A DNA stretch of 64,000 nt from Pseudomonas fluorescens (GCF_902497855.1 NZ_CABVHU010000008.1:248001-312000); one strand, 5' to 3'. Positions 32,124-43,035 are shown, counted from the first letter of the stretch. The notes: generated by a model not told the origin, from the letters alone. A program made the numbers and translations.

Positions 32124-33098
32124 ATGAGCCAATCCAGCGACCTGATTCAGTCTGCACAACGCACCATCCGCCTCGAACTGGAAGCCGTCACCGGCTTGTT
32201 GCCCCGTATCGACGCGGATTTCGTACGCGCTTGCGAGATGATTCTGGCCAGCAAGGGCCGCGTGGTCGTGGTCGGCATGGGCAAATCAGGGCACATCGGC
32301 AACAAGATCGCCGCCACCCTGGCCAGCACCGGCACCACGGCTTTTTTCGTGCACCCGGCCGAAGCCAGCCACGGCGACATGGGCATGATCACCCGCGATG
32401 ACATCATCCTGGCACTGTCGAACTCCGGTTCGACCAATGAAATCGTGACCCTGCTGCCACTGATCAAGCGCCTGGGCATCCAGCTGATCAGCATGACCGG
32501 CAACCCCGACTCGCCGCTGGCCAAGGCGGCCGAGGTCAACCTCAACGTGCACGTCGAGCACGAAGCCTGCCCGTTGAACCTGGCACCGACGTCGTCGACC
32601 ACCGCGGCCCTGGTCATGGGCGACGCCCTGGCCGTTGCGCTGCTCGAAGCCCGGGGGTTTACCGCTGAAGATTTCGCCTTCTCCCACCCCGGCGGCGCCC
32701 TGGGCCGACGCCTGTTGCTGAAAGTGGAAAACGTCATGCACGCCGGGCAGGAACTGCCGCAGGTCCAGCGCGGTACCCTGCTCAAGGACGCGCTGATGGA
32801 AATGACCCGCAAAGGTTTGGGCATGACCGTGATCCTGGAAGCCGATGGTAAACTCGCCGGGATCTTCACCGACGGCGATTTGCGCCGCACCCTGGACCGC
32901 GCCATCGACATCCATCACGCCACCATCGACCAGGTCATGACCGTGCATGGCAAGACGGCTCGCGCTGAAATGCTGGCCGCCGAAGCCCTGAAAATCATGG
33001 AAGACCATCGAATCAACGCACTGGTGGTGGTGGACAAGGAGGACCGCCCGATCGGCGCCTTCAACCTGTCCGATCTGCTGCGTGCAGGAGTAATGTAA
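32124..33098 (+). CDS. kdsD: Arabinose-5-phosphate isomerase
   Basis: 324 residues from the ATG at 32124. SIS domain with VVVVGMGKSGHIGNKIAATL and SHGDMGMITRDDI (about 50-100), then two CBS domains (about 205-324: VMHAGQELPQV and DQVMTVHGKTA). It converts ribulose-5-phosphate to arabinose-5-phosphate for KDO synthesis. Its last base is shared with the start of kdsC. Confidence 0.95.
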   Translation: MSQSSDLIQSAQRTIRLELEAVTGLLPRIDADFVRACEMILASKGRVVVVGMGKSGHIGNKIAATLASTGTTAFFVHPAEASHGDMGMITRDDIILALSNSGSTNEIVTLLPLIKRLGIQLISMTGNPDSPLAKAAEVNLNVHVEHEACPLNLAPTSSTTAALVMGDALAVALLEARGFTAEDFAFSHPGGALGRRLLLKVENVMHAGQELPQVQRGTLLKDALMEMTRKGLGMTVILEADGKLAGIFTDGDLRRTLDRAIDIHHATIDQVMTVHGKTARAEMLAAEALKIMEDHRINALVVVDKEDRPIGAFNLSDLLRAGVM

Positions 33099-33622
33099 TG
33101 ACCACCGATCTGCTGGAACGCGGCAAGAACATCAAGCTGGCGGTATTTGACGTCGACGGCGTGCTGACCGACGGACGCCTGTACTTCCTGGAAGACGGCA
33201 GCGAATTCAAGACCTTCAACACCCTCGACGGCCAGGGCATCAAGATGCTGATGGCAGCCGGCGTGCAGACCGCCATCATCAGCGGACGCAAGACCCCGGT
33301 GGTCGAGCGCCGGGCGCAGAACCTCGGCATTCCACACCTGTACCAGGGTCGCGAAGATAAACTGGTGGTGCTCGACGAGCTTCTCGCCCAACTGCGCCTA
33401 AGCTATGAACAGGTCGCCTACCTCGGCGACGACTTGCCGGACCTGCCGGTCATTCGCCGCGTCGGCCTGGGCATGGCGGTGGCCAGTGCCGCCAGCTTCG
33501 TGCGTGAACACGCCCACGGCATCACCCAGGCCCGTGGCGGCGAAGGTGCCGCTCGCGAATTCTGCGAATTGATCCTGCGCGCCCAGGGCCGTCTCGATGC
33601 GGCCAACGCCGCGTACCTGTGA
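33098..33622 (+). CDS. kdsC: KDO-8-phosphate phosphatase
   Basis: 174 residues. HAD phosphatase of the C0 (no cap) type with Asp18 and Asp20 in VFDVDGVLTDG, and the later YLGDDLPDLPV. It removes phosphate from KDO-8-P to give KDO. Starts in ATGA-like overlap with kdsD. Confidence 0.95.
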   Translation: MTTDLLERGKNIKLAVFDVDGVLTDGRLYFLEDGSEFKTFNTLDGQGIKMLMAAGVQTAIISGRKTPVVERRAQNLGIPHLYQGREDKLVVLDELLAQLRLSYEQVAYLGDDLPDLPVIRRVGLGMAVASAASFVREHAHGITQARGGEGAAREFCELILRAQGRLDAANAAYL

Positions 33623-33629
33623 GCCCACT

Positions 33630-34202
33630 ATGCTGAGCAAAACGATTCGCAAATTCCTGGTGTTCGGGTGCATCGCCGCCATTTTCGCGGCGGTCGGCTA
33701 CTGGAACATCAGTCCGGAGCGCTTCCTCGACAAACCGGTCGTCAAGGTCGATGAAACCAGGATCGACTGGTACGCAACCAACACCCACAGCGTGCAGTAC
33801 CTGCCAGATGGCAAATTGCAGTACGACATGACGTCCGACAAGGTCGAACACCTCAAGGCCAATGACGTGACGCTGGTCAGCAAACCGGACCTGAACATGT
33901 TCCGCGGCACCGAATTTCCGTGGCATGTGCAAAGCGAACGCGGCGAAGTCAATTCCGGCGGAACCGAAGTCGAACTGATCGACTCGGTACGTATCGCCCG
34001 TACCGACGAAAAAAAGCGCACGACCATTATCACCAGCAGTCGCATGACCGTGTTCCCGCAGCAGCAATATGCGCAGACCGTGCAACCCGTTAGAATCGAC
34101 GGCGCTGGTGGCGTGTCGACCGGCACGGGCATGAAAGCGTATTTGAAAGAAAGCAGGATACACCTGCTATCGAACGTAAGAGGACAGTATGAGGCTCGTT
34201 AA
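33630..34202 (+). CDS. lptC: LPS export protein LptC
   Basis: 190 residues from the ATG at 33630. One N-terminal membrane helix (about 8-26), then the periplasmic beta-jellyroll (LMSKPDLN-like VTLVSKPDLNMFRGTEFPWH). LptC receives LPS from LptB2FG and hands it to LptA. It overlaps lptA by 14 bases. Confidence 0.9.
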   Translation: MLSKTIRKFLVFGCIAAIFAAVGYWNISPERFLDKPVVKVDETRIDWYATNTHSVQYLPDGKLQYDMTSDKVEHLKANDVTLVSKPDLNMFRGTEFPWHVQSERGEVNSGGTEVELIDSVRIARTDEKKRTTIITSSRMTVFPQQQYAQTVQPVRIDGAGGVSTGTGMKAYLKESRIHLLSNVRGQYEAR

Positions 34203-34737
34203 AACCCTCCCTATTTTGCTCAGTCTGGGCGCAGCACTGGGAAGCGTGAGCGCCTGGGCTCTGCCGGACGATAGAAACCAGCCTATCCGCATTCAGGCCG
34301 ACGACGCCCAACTGGACGACAAGCAAGGCATCGCCACCTACAAAGGCGATGTGATCATCACCCAGGGCTCGATGAAGGTCACCGGCAACACCGTGACCAT
34401 CACCCGCACTGCGGGTGGCGACATCGACGTGGTGACCTCGGTGGGCAACCTGGCCTACTTCGAGCAGATGCAAACCGCCGGCGACGCCAAGCCGGTCCAG
34501 GGTTACGGCGTCACTATCCAGTACCATGCCTCGCAAGACCGCGTCGTGCTGATCGATCGCGCCAAAGTCATCGACAAGGACGGCAACGTCACCCAAGGCG
34601 AAAAGATCGTCTACGACACGGTCAAGAAACTGGCTAACGCTGGCCGCGCCACCGGCACCAAGGTCACCGAAGAACGCCCGCGCATCGACATGGTGATCCA
34701 GCCGAAAAAGAAATCCGACGAGCAAAAGGCCCAGTAA
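34189..34737 (+). CDS. lptA: LPS periplasmic bridge protein LptA
   Basis: 182 residues. Signal peptide with cleavage near SAWA-LPDDRN, then the OstA/LptA core (IRIQADDAQLDDKQGIATYK, GDVIITQGSMKVTGNTVTI). LptA oligomers carry LPS across the periplasm. It ends on the first base of lptB. Confidence 0.94.
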   Translation: MRLVKTLPILLSLGAALGSVSAWALPDDRNQPIRIQADDAQLDDKQGIATYKGDVIITQGSMKVTGNTVTITRTAGGDIDVVTSVGNLAYFEQMQTAGDAKPVQGYGVTIQYHASQDRVVLIDRAKVIDKDGNVTQGEKIVYDTVKKLANAGRATGTKVTEERPRIDMVIQPKKKSDEQKAQ

Positions 34738-35462
34738 TGGCAACTCTGAAAGCTCAGCATCTGGCCAAGAGCTACAAGAGCCGCCAGGTCGTGCGCGACG
34801 TCAGCCTGTCCATCGACAGCGGTCAGATCGTCGGCTTGCTTGGCCCTAACGGTGCCGGCAAAACCACCTGTTTCTACATGATTGTCGGCCTGGTACAAGC
34901 CGATCAGGGCCGCGTACTGATCGACGACCTGGACGTCAGTCACCAGCCGATGCACGGTCGCGCGAAAGCCGGTATCGGCTATCTTCCGCAGGAAGCGTCG
35001 ATCTTCCGCAAACTTTCGGTCGTCGATAACATCATGGCAATCCTCGAGACCCGCAAGGAACTCGACAAGGCCGCTCGTCGCAAGGAGCTGGAAAGCCTGC
35101 TGCAGGAGTTCCACATCCACCACATCCGCGACAACCTCGGCATGAGCCTGTCCGGTGGTGAGCGCCGCCGTGTGGAGATCGCCCGGGCACTGGCCACCAA
35201 CCCGAAATTCATCCTCCTCGACGAACCTTTCGCCGGCGTGGACCCGATTTCGGTGGGCGACATCAAACAGATCATCCATCACCTCAAGGCCAAGGGCATT
35301 GGCGTGCTGATCACGGACCACAACGTCCGCGAAACCCTGGATATCTGCGAAACCGCCTACATCGTCAACGATGGCCAACTGATCGCCGAAGGTGACTCTG
35401 CAACCATCCTGGCCAACGAACTGGTCAAGGAAGTGTATCTGGGCCATGAGTTCCGCCTGTAA
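34737..35462 (+). CDS. lptB: LPS transport ATPase LptB
   Basis: 241 residues. Walker A GPNGAGKTTCFYM (about 37-49), signature SLSGGERRRVEIARAL, Walker B FILLDEPFAGVDP. Drives LPS extraction together with LptFG, which are encoded elsewhere. Confidence 0.96.
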   Translation: MATLKAQHLAKSYKSRQVVRDVSLSIDSGQIVGLLGPNGAGKTTCFYMIVGLVQADQGRVLIDDLDVSHQPMHGRAKAGIGYLPQEASIFRKLSVVDNIMAILETRKELDKAARRKELESLLQEFHIHHIRDNLGMSLSGGERRRVEIARALATNPKFILLDEPFAGVDPISVGDIKQIIHHLKAKGIGVLITDHNVRETLDICETAYIVNDGQLIAEGDSATILANELVKEVYLGHEFRL

Positions 35463-35540
35463 GCGCCGAGGTGTCCTCCTTTTCGCTCAAGCGCCTGTCT
35501 CGATAAAAAATCAACATTTTTTTATTGTTACAGCGCTCTA

Positions 35541-35569
35541 GGCAAACGCTAAAGTTTCGGGCATATAAT
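35541..35569 (+). promoter_or_regulatory. Candidate promoter of rpoN
   Basis: TATAAT at 35564-35569 in the 184-base lptB-rpoN gap. The -35 region (GGCAAA) is poor. An AT-rich stretch upstream (35504-35528) could act as an UP element. Two small hairpins follow (GGCGCTCCGGCGCC; GGCGCATGTGCGCC) in the leader. Confidence 0.4.
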
Positions 35570-35646
35570 TTGCTTATGTTTGGCGCTCCGGCGCCCTGTA
35601 GTGGATGGCGCATGTGCGCCGGCGAATAAGGTGTTAAGCCCCTGCC

Positions 35647-37140
35647 ATGAAACCATCGCTAGTCTTGAGAATGGGCCAGCAGCTGACGATGACACCGCAG
35701 CTGCAACAGGCCATCCGCCTGCTCCAATTGTCGACCCTGGACCTGCAACAGGAAATCCAGGAGGCCCTGGAGTCCAATCCGATGCTCGAACGCCAGGAAG
35801 AAGGCGACGACTTCGATAACGCCGACCCCTTGGCCGACAAAGCCGAACAGCAACCCAACGCCGATGTGTCGGAACCCTCCTACCAGGAAACCGCCCCGAC
35901 GGTGGATAACCTCGAGGAAGGTGACTGGAACGAGCGCATTCCCAACGAACTGCCGGTCGATACCGCGTGGGAAGACGTTTACCAGACCAGCGCCAGCAGC
36001 CTGCCGAGCAACGATGACGACGAGTGGGATTTCACCACCCGCACATCGGCCGGTGAAAGCCTGCAAAGCCATCTGCTCTGGCAACTGAACCTGGCACCGA
36101 TGTCCGACACCGATCGCCTGATTGCCGTGACCCTGATCGACTGCATCAACAATCAGGGTTACCTGGACGAATCCCTCGAGGAAATCCTCGAAGCCTTCGA
36201 TCCGGAACTGGACGTCGAACTCGACGAAATAGAAGCCGTCCTGCATCGCATCCAGCAATTCGAACCCGCCGGCATCGGCGCCCGCAACCTGGGCGAATGC
36301 CTGTTGCTGCAATTGCGCCAGTTGCCCGCCAAGACTCCTTGGCTGGCCGAGGCCAAGCGCCTGGTCAACGATTACATCGACCTGCTGGGCAGCCGCGACT
36401 ACAGCCAGCTGATGCGCCGCATGAAGCTCAAGGAAGATGAACTGCGCCAGGTGATCGAGCTGGTGCAGAGCCTCAACCCGCGTCCTGGCTCGCAGATCGA
36501 GTCCAGCGAAGCCGAATACGTCGTCCCCGATGTCATCGTGCGCAAGGACAACGAACGCTGGCTGGTGGAGCTGAACCAGGAGTCGGTGCCACGGCTGCGG
36601 GTCAACGCCCAATACGCCGGTTTCGTGCGCCGCGCCGACACCAGTGCCGACAACACCTTCATGCGCAATCAGTTGCAAGAGGCCCGCTGGTTCATCAAGA
36701 GCCTGCAGAGCCGCAACGAAACCCTGATGAAGGTGGCCACCCAGATCGTCGAGCATCAGCGCGGCTTCCTGGAGTACGGCGACGAAGCCATGAAACCGCT
36801 GGTGCTGCATGACATCGCCGAAGCGGTCGGCATGCACGAGTCGACGATTTCCCGGGTGACCACGCAGAAATTCATGCATACCCCCCGGGGCATCTATGAA
36901 CTGAAATACTTTTTCTCCAGCCACGTGAGCACCTCCGAAGGCGGTGAATGCTCGTCCACGGCGATCCGCGCGATCATCAAAAAACTGGTTGCAGCGGAAA
37001 ATCAGAAAAAGCCGTTGAGTGACAGCAAGATCGCTGGTTTACTGGAGGCACAAGGCATTCAGGTGGCTCGCCGCACCGTCGCCAAGTACCGCGAATCCCT
37101 CGGGATCGCGCCTTCAAGCGAACGCAAGCGGTTGATGTAG
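35647..37140 (+). CDS. rpoN: RNA polymerase sigma-54 factor
   Basis: 497 residues. Region I is Gln/Leu-rich (MGQQLTMTPQLQQAIRLLQL), then an acidic region II (about 55-120), the core-binding domain, a helix-turn-helix (VGMHESTISRVTTQKF, about 396-411) and the RpoN box ARRTVAKYRESL near 476. It directs transcription of nitrogen, flagellar and many other genes with enhancer-binding activators. Followed by hpf, ptsN, rapZ and ptsO, the usual gamma-proteobacterial order. Confidence 0.97.
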   Translation: MKPSLVLRMGQQLTMTPQLQQAIRLLQLSTLDLQQEIQEALESNPMLERQEEGDDFDNADPLADKAEQQPNADVSEPSYQETAPTVDNLEEGDWNERIPNELPVDTAWEDVYQTSASSLPSNDDDEWDFTTRTSAGESLQSHLLWQLNLAPMSDTDRLIAVTLIDCINNQGYLDESLEEILEAFDPELDVELDEIEAVLHRIQQFEPAGIGARNLGECLLLQLRQLPAKTPWLAEAKRLVNDYIDLLGSRDYSQLMRRMKLKEDELRQVIELVQSLNPRPGSQIESSEAEYVVPDVIVRKDNERWLVELNQESVPRLRVNAQYAGFVRRADTSADNTFMRNQLQEARWFIKSLQSRNETLMKVATQIVEHQRGFLEYGDEAMKPLVLHDIAEAVGMHESTISRVTTQKFMHTPRGIYELKYFFSSHVSTSEGGECSSTAIRAIIKKLVAAENQKKPLSDSKIAGLLEAQGIQVARRTVAKYRESLGIAPSSERKRLM

Positions 37141-37162
37141 AGCCACGCCACAGCGTTCCAGT

Positions 37163-37182
37163 GGCAGGCATTTCTGCCTGCC
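37163..37182 (+). other. Hairpin between rpoN and hpf
   Basis: GGCAGGCA-TTTC-TGCCTGCC, an 8-bp perfect stem followed by only a short T stretch (GCTTTAT). Likely a partial terminator or mRNA boundary inside the cluster. Confidence 0.5.
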
Positions 37183-37214
37183 GCTTTATGCACTGGCAAC
37201 GAAGGAGAAGCTGT

Positions 37215-37523
37215 ATGCAAGTCAACATCAGTGGACACCAACTGGAAGTGACCGAACCTCTTCGCACCTACATCGGCGAAAAGCTCGAACGATTGGAGAG
37301 GCATTTCGACAAGATCACCAACGTGCAGGTCACGATGACGGTCGAAAAGCTCAAGCAGAAAATCGAAGCCACGCTGCATATTCCCGGCAATGAAGTCGTC
37401 GCCAACGCGGAGCATACCGATATGTACGCGGCCATCGACGCCTTGACCGACAAGCTGGATAAACAACTCAAAAAGCATAAGGAAAAGACCCAAAGCCTCC
37501 TCCAGGGCGCGACCGGTCGTTAA
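37215..37523 (+). CDS. hpf: Ribosome hibernation promoting factor, short form
   Basis: 102 residues from the ATG at 37215 (AGGAG upstream); an upstream ATG at 37161 would run through the hairpin. Single S30AE domain: MQVNISGHQLEVTEPLRTYI, then VQVTMTVEKLKQKIEATLHI. It binds the small subunit and supports 100S ribosome dimers in stationary phase. Confidence 0.93.
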   Translation: MQVNISGHQLEVTEPLRTYIGEKLERLERHFDKITNVQVTMTVEKLKQKIEATLHIPGNEVVANAEHTDMYAAIDALTDKLDKQLKKHKEKTQSLLQGATGR

Positions 37524-37535
37524 CACTCCCAACCC

Positions 37536-38000
37536 ATGATCCGACTTGAAAGTATCCTGACCCCCGGCCGTTCCCTCGTGAACGTGCCGGGCGGCAGTAA
37601 AAAGAAAGCCCTCGAGCAAATTGCCAACCTCATCCATAAAGAAGTGCCGGATCTGGAGATGCAAGATGTCTTCGAGGCTCTGATTGCCCGTGAAAAACTC
37701 GGTTCGACCGGTTTTGGCAACGGCATCGCCATCCCCCACTGTCGGCTCAAGGGCTGCACCTCACCCGTCAGCGCCTTGATGCATCTGGACGCCCCCATCG
37801 ATTTCGACGCCATCGACGGTGCCCCGGTTGACCTGCTGTTCGTGCTGCTGGTCCCGCAAGCCGCTACCGATGCGCACCTGGAGCTGCTGCGCCAGATCGC
37901 CAGCATGCTCGATCGCAAGGAAGTGCGCGAAAAGCTGCGCAGCGCCCCGAGCAATGAAGCCTTGTATCAGGTTGTCCTGGACGAGCAAAACGGTCATTAA
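37536..38000 (+). CDS. ptsN: Nitrogen PTS enzyme IIA
   Basis: 154 residues. EIIA-Ntr with the phosphorylated His68 in FGNGIAIPHCRL. It is the last carrier of the PTS-Ntr regulatory chain (PtsP-PtsO-PtsN) and acts on potassium, nitrogen and carbon responses. Two bases separate it from rapZ. Confidence 0.95.
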   Translation: MIRLESILTPGRSLVNVPGGSKKKALEQIANLIHKEVPDLEMQDVFEALIAREKLGSTGFGNGIAIPHCRLKGCTSPVSALMHLDAPIDFDAIDGAPVDLLFVLLVPQAATDAHLELLRQIASMLDRKEVREKLRSAPSNEALYQVVLDEQNGH

Positions 38001-38002
38001 TC

Positions 38003-38860
38003 ATGCGCTTGATCATCGTCAGTGGCCGTTCCGGCTCAGGTAAAAGTACCGCGCTCGATGTGCTCGAGGACAACGGCTACTACTGTATCGACAACCTGCC
38101 TGCCGGGCTGCTGCCGGAACTGGCCGAGCGCGCACTGATCCACACCGAACTGGCCCAGCCGCTGGTTGCCGTGTCGATCGACGCGCGCAACTTGCCAAGC
38201 CACCTGTCGCGTTTCCCCGAGCTGCTGGAGGAAGTCCGCAGCCGGCATATCCAGTGCGATGTGCTGTATCTGGACGCCGACGAAGAAACCTTGCTCAAAC
38301 GTTTTTCGGAGACCCGCCGGCGTCATCCGCTGAGCAATGCCAACCGTTCACTGGCGGAAGCGATCAGCGATGAGAGCATGCTGCTCGGGCCGATTGCCGA
38401 CCTCGCCGACCTCAAGGTCAACACCACCAACCTGAACCTGTATCAGTTGCGCGATACCATCAAGCTGCGTTTGCTGAATCAACCGGAACCCGGTACGGCG
38501 TTCCTGGTGGAATCCTTCGGTTTCAAGCGTGGCATGCCGGTGGACGCCGACCTGGTGTTCGACGTGCGTTGCCTGCCGAACCCCTACTGGAAGCCGGAAT
38601 TGCGCGAACAGTCAGGGCTCGATAAACCGGTCGCCGACTACCTGGCGGCACAGCCGGACGTCGAAGAAATGTTCCAGGACATTTCTACCTACCTGCTCAA
38701 GTGGTTGCCCCGCTTTGCGGCCAGCAATCGTGCTTATGTCACCATCGCCATTGGCTGCACCGGCGGGCATCACCGCTCCGTCTACCTGACTGAACGTCTG
38801 GGTCAGGCTCTGCAAAAAACCCTGAAGAACGTCCAGGTCCGCCACCGCGACCTCAGCTAA
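38003..38860 (+). CDS. rapZ: RNase adapter protein RapZ
   Basis: 285 residues. N-terminal P loop GRSGSGKS (about 8-15), Walker B-like region DVLYLDADEETLLKRFSETRRRHPL, and the C-terminal domain with IAIGCTGGHHRSVYLTERL (about 248-266). In E. coli RapZ guides RNase E to the sRNA GlmZ; in Pseudomonas the RNA target is not established. Confidence 0.94.
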   Translation: MRLIIVSGRSGSGKSTALDVLEDNGYYCIDNLPAGLLPELAERALIHTELAQPLVAVSIDARNLPSHLSRFPELLEEVRSRHIQCDVLYLDADEETLLKRFSETRRRHPLSNANRSLAEAISDESMLLGPIADLADLKVNTTNLNLYQLRDTIKLRLLNQPEPGTAFLVESFGFKRGMPVDADLVFDVRCLPNPYWKPELREQSGLDKPVADYLAAQPDVEEMFQDISTYLLKWLPRFAASNRAYVTIAIGCTGGHHRSVYLTERLGQALQKTLKNVQVRHRDLS

Positions 38861-38875
38861 AGGATTCACATCGCG

Positions 38876-39151
38876 ATGCCTGCTCTGGAAATCGAAATCA
38901 TCAACAAGCTGGGGCTGCACGCCCGTGCTTCTGCAAAATTTGTCGGCGTGGCCGGTCAGTTCAAGGATTGCACGATCAGGGTGGGACGCACCCCGGAATC
39001 AACGGTCGATGGCAAAAGCATCATGGCGATGATGATGTTGGCGGCTGGCAAGGGCACCAGGATTCATTTGATTACCGAAGGCGAGCAGGAGCAGGAAGCG
39101 CTGGATGCGCTGGTGAAGTTGATCAACAACTACTTCGACGAAGGTGAGTAA
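38876..39151 (+). CDS. ptsO: Phosphocarrier protein NPr
   Basis: 91 residues, HPr fold. Phosphorylated His15 in NKLGLHARASAKFV. It passes phosphate from PtsP to PtsN. Last gene of the rpoN cluster; the REP doublet follows nine bases after the stop. Confidence 0.93.
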   Translation: MPALEIEIINKLGLHARASAKFVGVAGQFKDCTIRVGRTPESTVDGKSIMAMMMLAAGKGTRIHLITEGEQEQEALDALVKLINNYFDEGE

Positions 39152-39160
39152 ACTCGCCCT

Positions 39161-39250
39161 TGTAGGAGCGAGGCTTGCCCGCGAAGAACGATGACACAGT
39201 TCATCAGTTCCACCGCGTAACGGCATTCGCGGGCAAGCCTCGCTCCTACA
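39161..39250. repeat. REP doublet with perfect 24-base arms
   Basis: TGTAGGAGCGAGGCTTGCCC with GCGA at 39161-39184 is perfectly inverted at 39227-39250. Located between convergent ptsO and the ZIP transporter gene. Confidence 0.92.
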
Positions 39251-39259
39251 CAGTCCGTG

Positions 39260-40153
39260 TTACGCCAACGCCGTATCCATCACCATCATCAAACAAAACC
39301 CGATCAACAATCCCAAGCTGGCCAGCTTGTCATGACCGTGTCGGCGCGACTCGGGTATCACTTCATGGGTGACCACCAACAGCATCGCCCCCGCCGCCAA
39401 CGCCAACCCCAACGGCAGCAGCATCTCGGCCAGGCTGACCAGCCAGGCGCATAACAGCGCGAAGACCGGCTCGACCAATCCTGACGCCGCGCCGATCAGG
39501 AATGCCTTGACCCGCGACATCCCTGCCCCCGCCAGGACCAACGCAATCACCAGCCCTTCCGGCACATCCTGCAAGGCAATGCCCATGGCCAGACTGTCGG
39601 CATCCGGCATCCCGCCACCGGCCGAGACACCCACGGCCATGCCTTCCGGTATGTTGTGGGCAATGATGGCAAACACGAACAGCCAGATTCGCGGAGGAAT
39701 CACCGGATGTTCAACGGTCCCCACGAGCATTTCCGGCGACGCACCGGACACCTTGCGATCCACCAGGAACAGCCCGAACGCACCGAGCATGATGCCGAAG
39801 CTGATCAGGCCGCTGGCCGCCCAAGGCGTCAGCCCCAGGTTTTCAGCGGCGGAGATACCCGGAACGATCAGCGAAAACGCCGTCGCCGCGAGCATCACCC
39901 CGGCCCCGAAGCCCAGCAGCGTATCGCTGACCGCCTGGGGCATGCGCCGGATCACCAACACCGGCACGGCGCCCAACGCCGTGCCCAGGGCACAGATCGC
40001 CCCGCCTTGCAGCGCACGCATCAGTTTCGGTTCCAGGTCCAGCCAAACCAGCCCCTGGGCACCCAACAAGGTCATGCCCGCCAGCAGTAACAGCGATCCC
40101 AGCGCGTAACGAAACATTCGTCCACTTCCGACCGCCAGTGTTTCAGTGCCCAT
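39260..40153 (-). CDS. ZIP family metal transporter
   Basis: 297 residues from the ATG at 40153 (CAAGG upstream). About eight membrane helices. The metal-binding motifs of helices 4 and 5 are visible: AHNIPEGMAVG (about 162-172) and ALQDVPEGLVIAL. It imports divalent metals, probably zinc or manganese, into the cytoplasm. It is downstream of sodA on the same strand with a gap of about 30 bases. A link to manganese supply for the SOD is possible but unproven. Confidence 0.88.
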   Translation of the reverse strand: MGTETLAVGSGRMFRYALGSLLLLAGMTLLGAQGLVWLDLEPKLMRALQGGAICALGTALGAVPVLVIRRMPQAVSDTLLGFGAGVMLAATAFSLIVPGISAAENLGLTPWAASGLISFGIMLGAFGLFLVDRKVSGASPEMLVGTVEHPVIPPRIWLFVFAIIAHNIPEGMAVGVSAGGGMPDADSLAMGIALQDVPEGLVIALVLAGAGMSRVKAFLIGAASGLVEPVFALLCAWLVSLAEMLLPLGLALAAGAMLLVVTHEVIPESRRHGHDKLASLGLLIGFCLMMVMDTALA

Positions 40154-40183
40154 AATCAACCTTGGAAGATTTTTATAGAAGAC

Positions 40184-40795
40184 TCAAACTAGCGCAGCTT
40201 GATAGCGCGCGCTGACTTGTGGCCAGTTGATCACGTTGTAGAACGCATTGATGTATTCCGGGCGGCGGTTCTGGTACTGCAGGTAATAGGCGTGCTCCCA
40301 GACGTCGAGGCCGAGAATCGGCGTATTGCCGTTCATCAACGGGCTGTCCTGATTGCCACTGCTTTCAACGATCAATGTCTTTTGCGGCGTGACACTGAGC
40401 CATGCCCAGCCGCTGCCGAATCGGGTCAGTGCGGCTTTGGTAAAGGCCTCCTTGAAGCTGTCCAGGCCACCCAGTTGCTCATCGATCGCCTTGGCCAGCG
40501 TACCTTCGGGGTAACCACCGCCGTGAGGCGCCATCACTTCCCAGAACAACGAATGATTGGCGTGGCCGCCGCCCTGATTGATCACCGCCGCGCGCAGTTT
40601 TTCTGGTAGTTGCTGGACGCTTGCCACCAGCTTCTCCACCGGCCACTCGGCATACTCGGTGCCTTCTACCGCGGCATTGAGGTTGTTGATGTAGGTCTGG
40701 TGGTGCTTGGTGTAATGGATTTCCATGGTTTGCGCATCGATGTGCGGTTCCAGGGCATCGTAGGCATAGGGCAAGGCAGGCAGGGTAAAAGCCAT
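40184..40795 (-). CDS. sodA: Superoxide dismutase, Mn type
   Basis: 203 residues from the ATG at 40795. Metal ligands are His27 (EIHYTKHH), His81 (GGGHANHSLFW), Asp164 and His168 (LDVWEHAYYLQY). The GGGHANHSLFW form is that of manganese enzymes. Last gene of fagA-fumC-orfX-sodA, which in P. aeruginosa is induced by iron limitation through Fur. Confidence 0.95.
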   Translation of the reverse strand: MAFTLPALPYAYDALEPHIDAQTMEIHYTKHHQTYINNLNAAVEGTEYAEWPVEKLVASVQQLPEKLRAAVINQGGGHANHSLFWEVMAPHGGGYPEGTLAKAIDEQLGGLDSFKEAFTKAALTRFGSGWAWLSVTPQKTLIVESSGNQDSPLMNGNTPILGLDVWEHAYYLQYQNRRPEYINAFYNVINWPQVSARYQAALV

Positions 40796-40797
40796 GT

Positions 40798-41226
40798 TCA
40801 ATGGACTCCATGATGTAGAGGCGCAGGCGAGGCCGCATCCATGTGCAGCAAACGATGGGTGCGTGGGTACTCGCCGTGCTCGCTGATGAAATTCAGCAGC
40901 TCGACGTAGGTCTTGCTGCTCTGTCGCAATGCCGCTTCTCGCAAGGCTGGCGCCAGGCGCGGGTCCTGCATGGTCTGCAATAACCGCTGATGAATGGCGC
41001 ACAAATACTCGGCGCTCTCCTCCGGCTGGTTCAGACGCAGATGCAGGTCTGCCAGGTTGTGGTGGGAAATCACGCAGGCCGCCACCGCTTCATCGGCATC
41101 CGCCCAGCGCTCGAACAACACCTGGGCCAGGGCCAATGCCTGCAAGTAAGCCTCGCGGGCATCGACCAGTTCGCCCAGCATGAAACAGCGGTTTGCTCTT
41201 TCGATCGTGCGTTTCCAGTGCTCCAT
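40798..41226 (-). CDS. Conserved protein between fumC and sodA (orfX)
   Basis: 142 residues, helix-rich and without signal peptide (RANRCFMLGELVDAREAYLQ, NLADLHLRLNQPEESAEYL). This resembles a TPR-like arrangement with two or three degenerate helical pairs. In P. aeruginosa the same position is held by the gene called orfX in the fagA-fumC-orfX-sodA operon. Function unknown. Two bases separate its stop from the sodA start. Confidence 0.85.
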   Translation of the reverse strand: MEHWKRTIERANRCFMLGELVDAREAYLQALALAQVLFERWADADEAVAACVISHHNLADLHLRLNQPEESAEYLCAIHQRLLQTMQDPRLAPALREAALRQSSKTYVELLNFISEHGEYPRTHRLLHMDAASPAPLHHGVH

Positions 41227-41253
41227 GACGAGCCTCCAAAGCGGTAGCGGTGA

Positions 41254-42610
<1,357 letters not shown>

Positions 42611-42630
<20 letters not shown>

Positions 42631-43018
42631 CTGAAAATCCTTGCACCAGTTCAATAAGAGGAATCGAGGGATGCAACTCGCAGGTCGCCAGTTGCCAGGT
42701 GTAGCTCTGCCAGCGCTTGAGGCGGCATTTGCACAGCGAGAGACGTTCCAGTTCCCGCAGTGGACGCCAGGCCTGATCCAGGCAATAGGTCCGCCAGTGC
42801 CAGGGCAGCGCGACGTCGGCGGCGGTGTCGAGCAGTAAACGGAAGGAGGTTTCGGCGATGGTCCAGGGTGAAGTCGCCGTGCAACACGCCAGGTACCGAC
42901 CTTCGGCCAGGTAGTGATCGATCAGGCGTGGCTCGTCGGGATCCATCGCGCAACGGATCTGGCGACTCATCCAGCGCCAGCTTTCGAGGTAAGGCTGCTC
43001 GTGCAAGGCAGAACTCAT
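42611..43018 (-). CDS. fagA: Fur-associated protein FagA
   Basis: 135 residues, no signal peptide. Position at the head of fumC-orfX-sodA identifies it with FagA of P. aeruginosa. Visible features: WRWMSRQIRCAMDP, then EPRLIDHYLAEGRYLACCTA, and a Cys-containing LSLCKCRLKRW. Molecular function unknown. The candidate Fur box is 18 bases upstream of the start. Confidence 0.85.
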
Positions 43019-43035
43019 GATCCGGGCCCATTCGG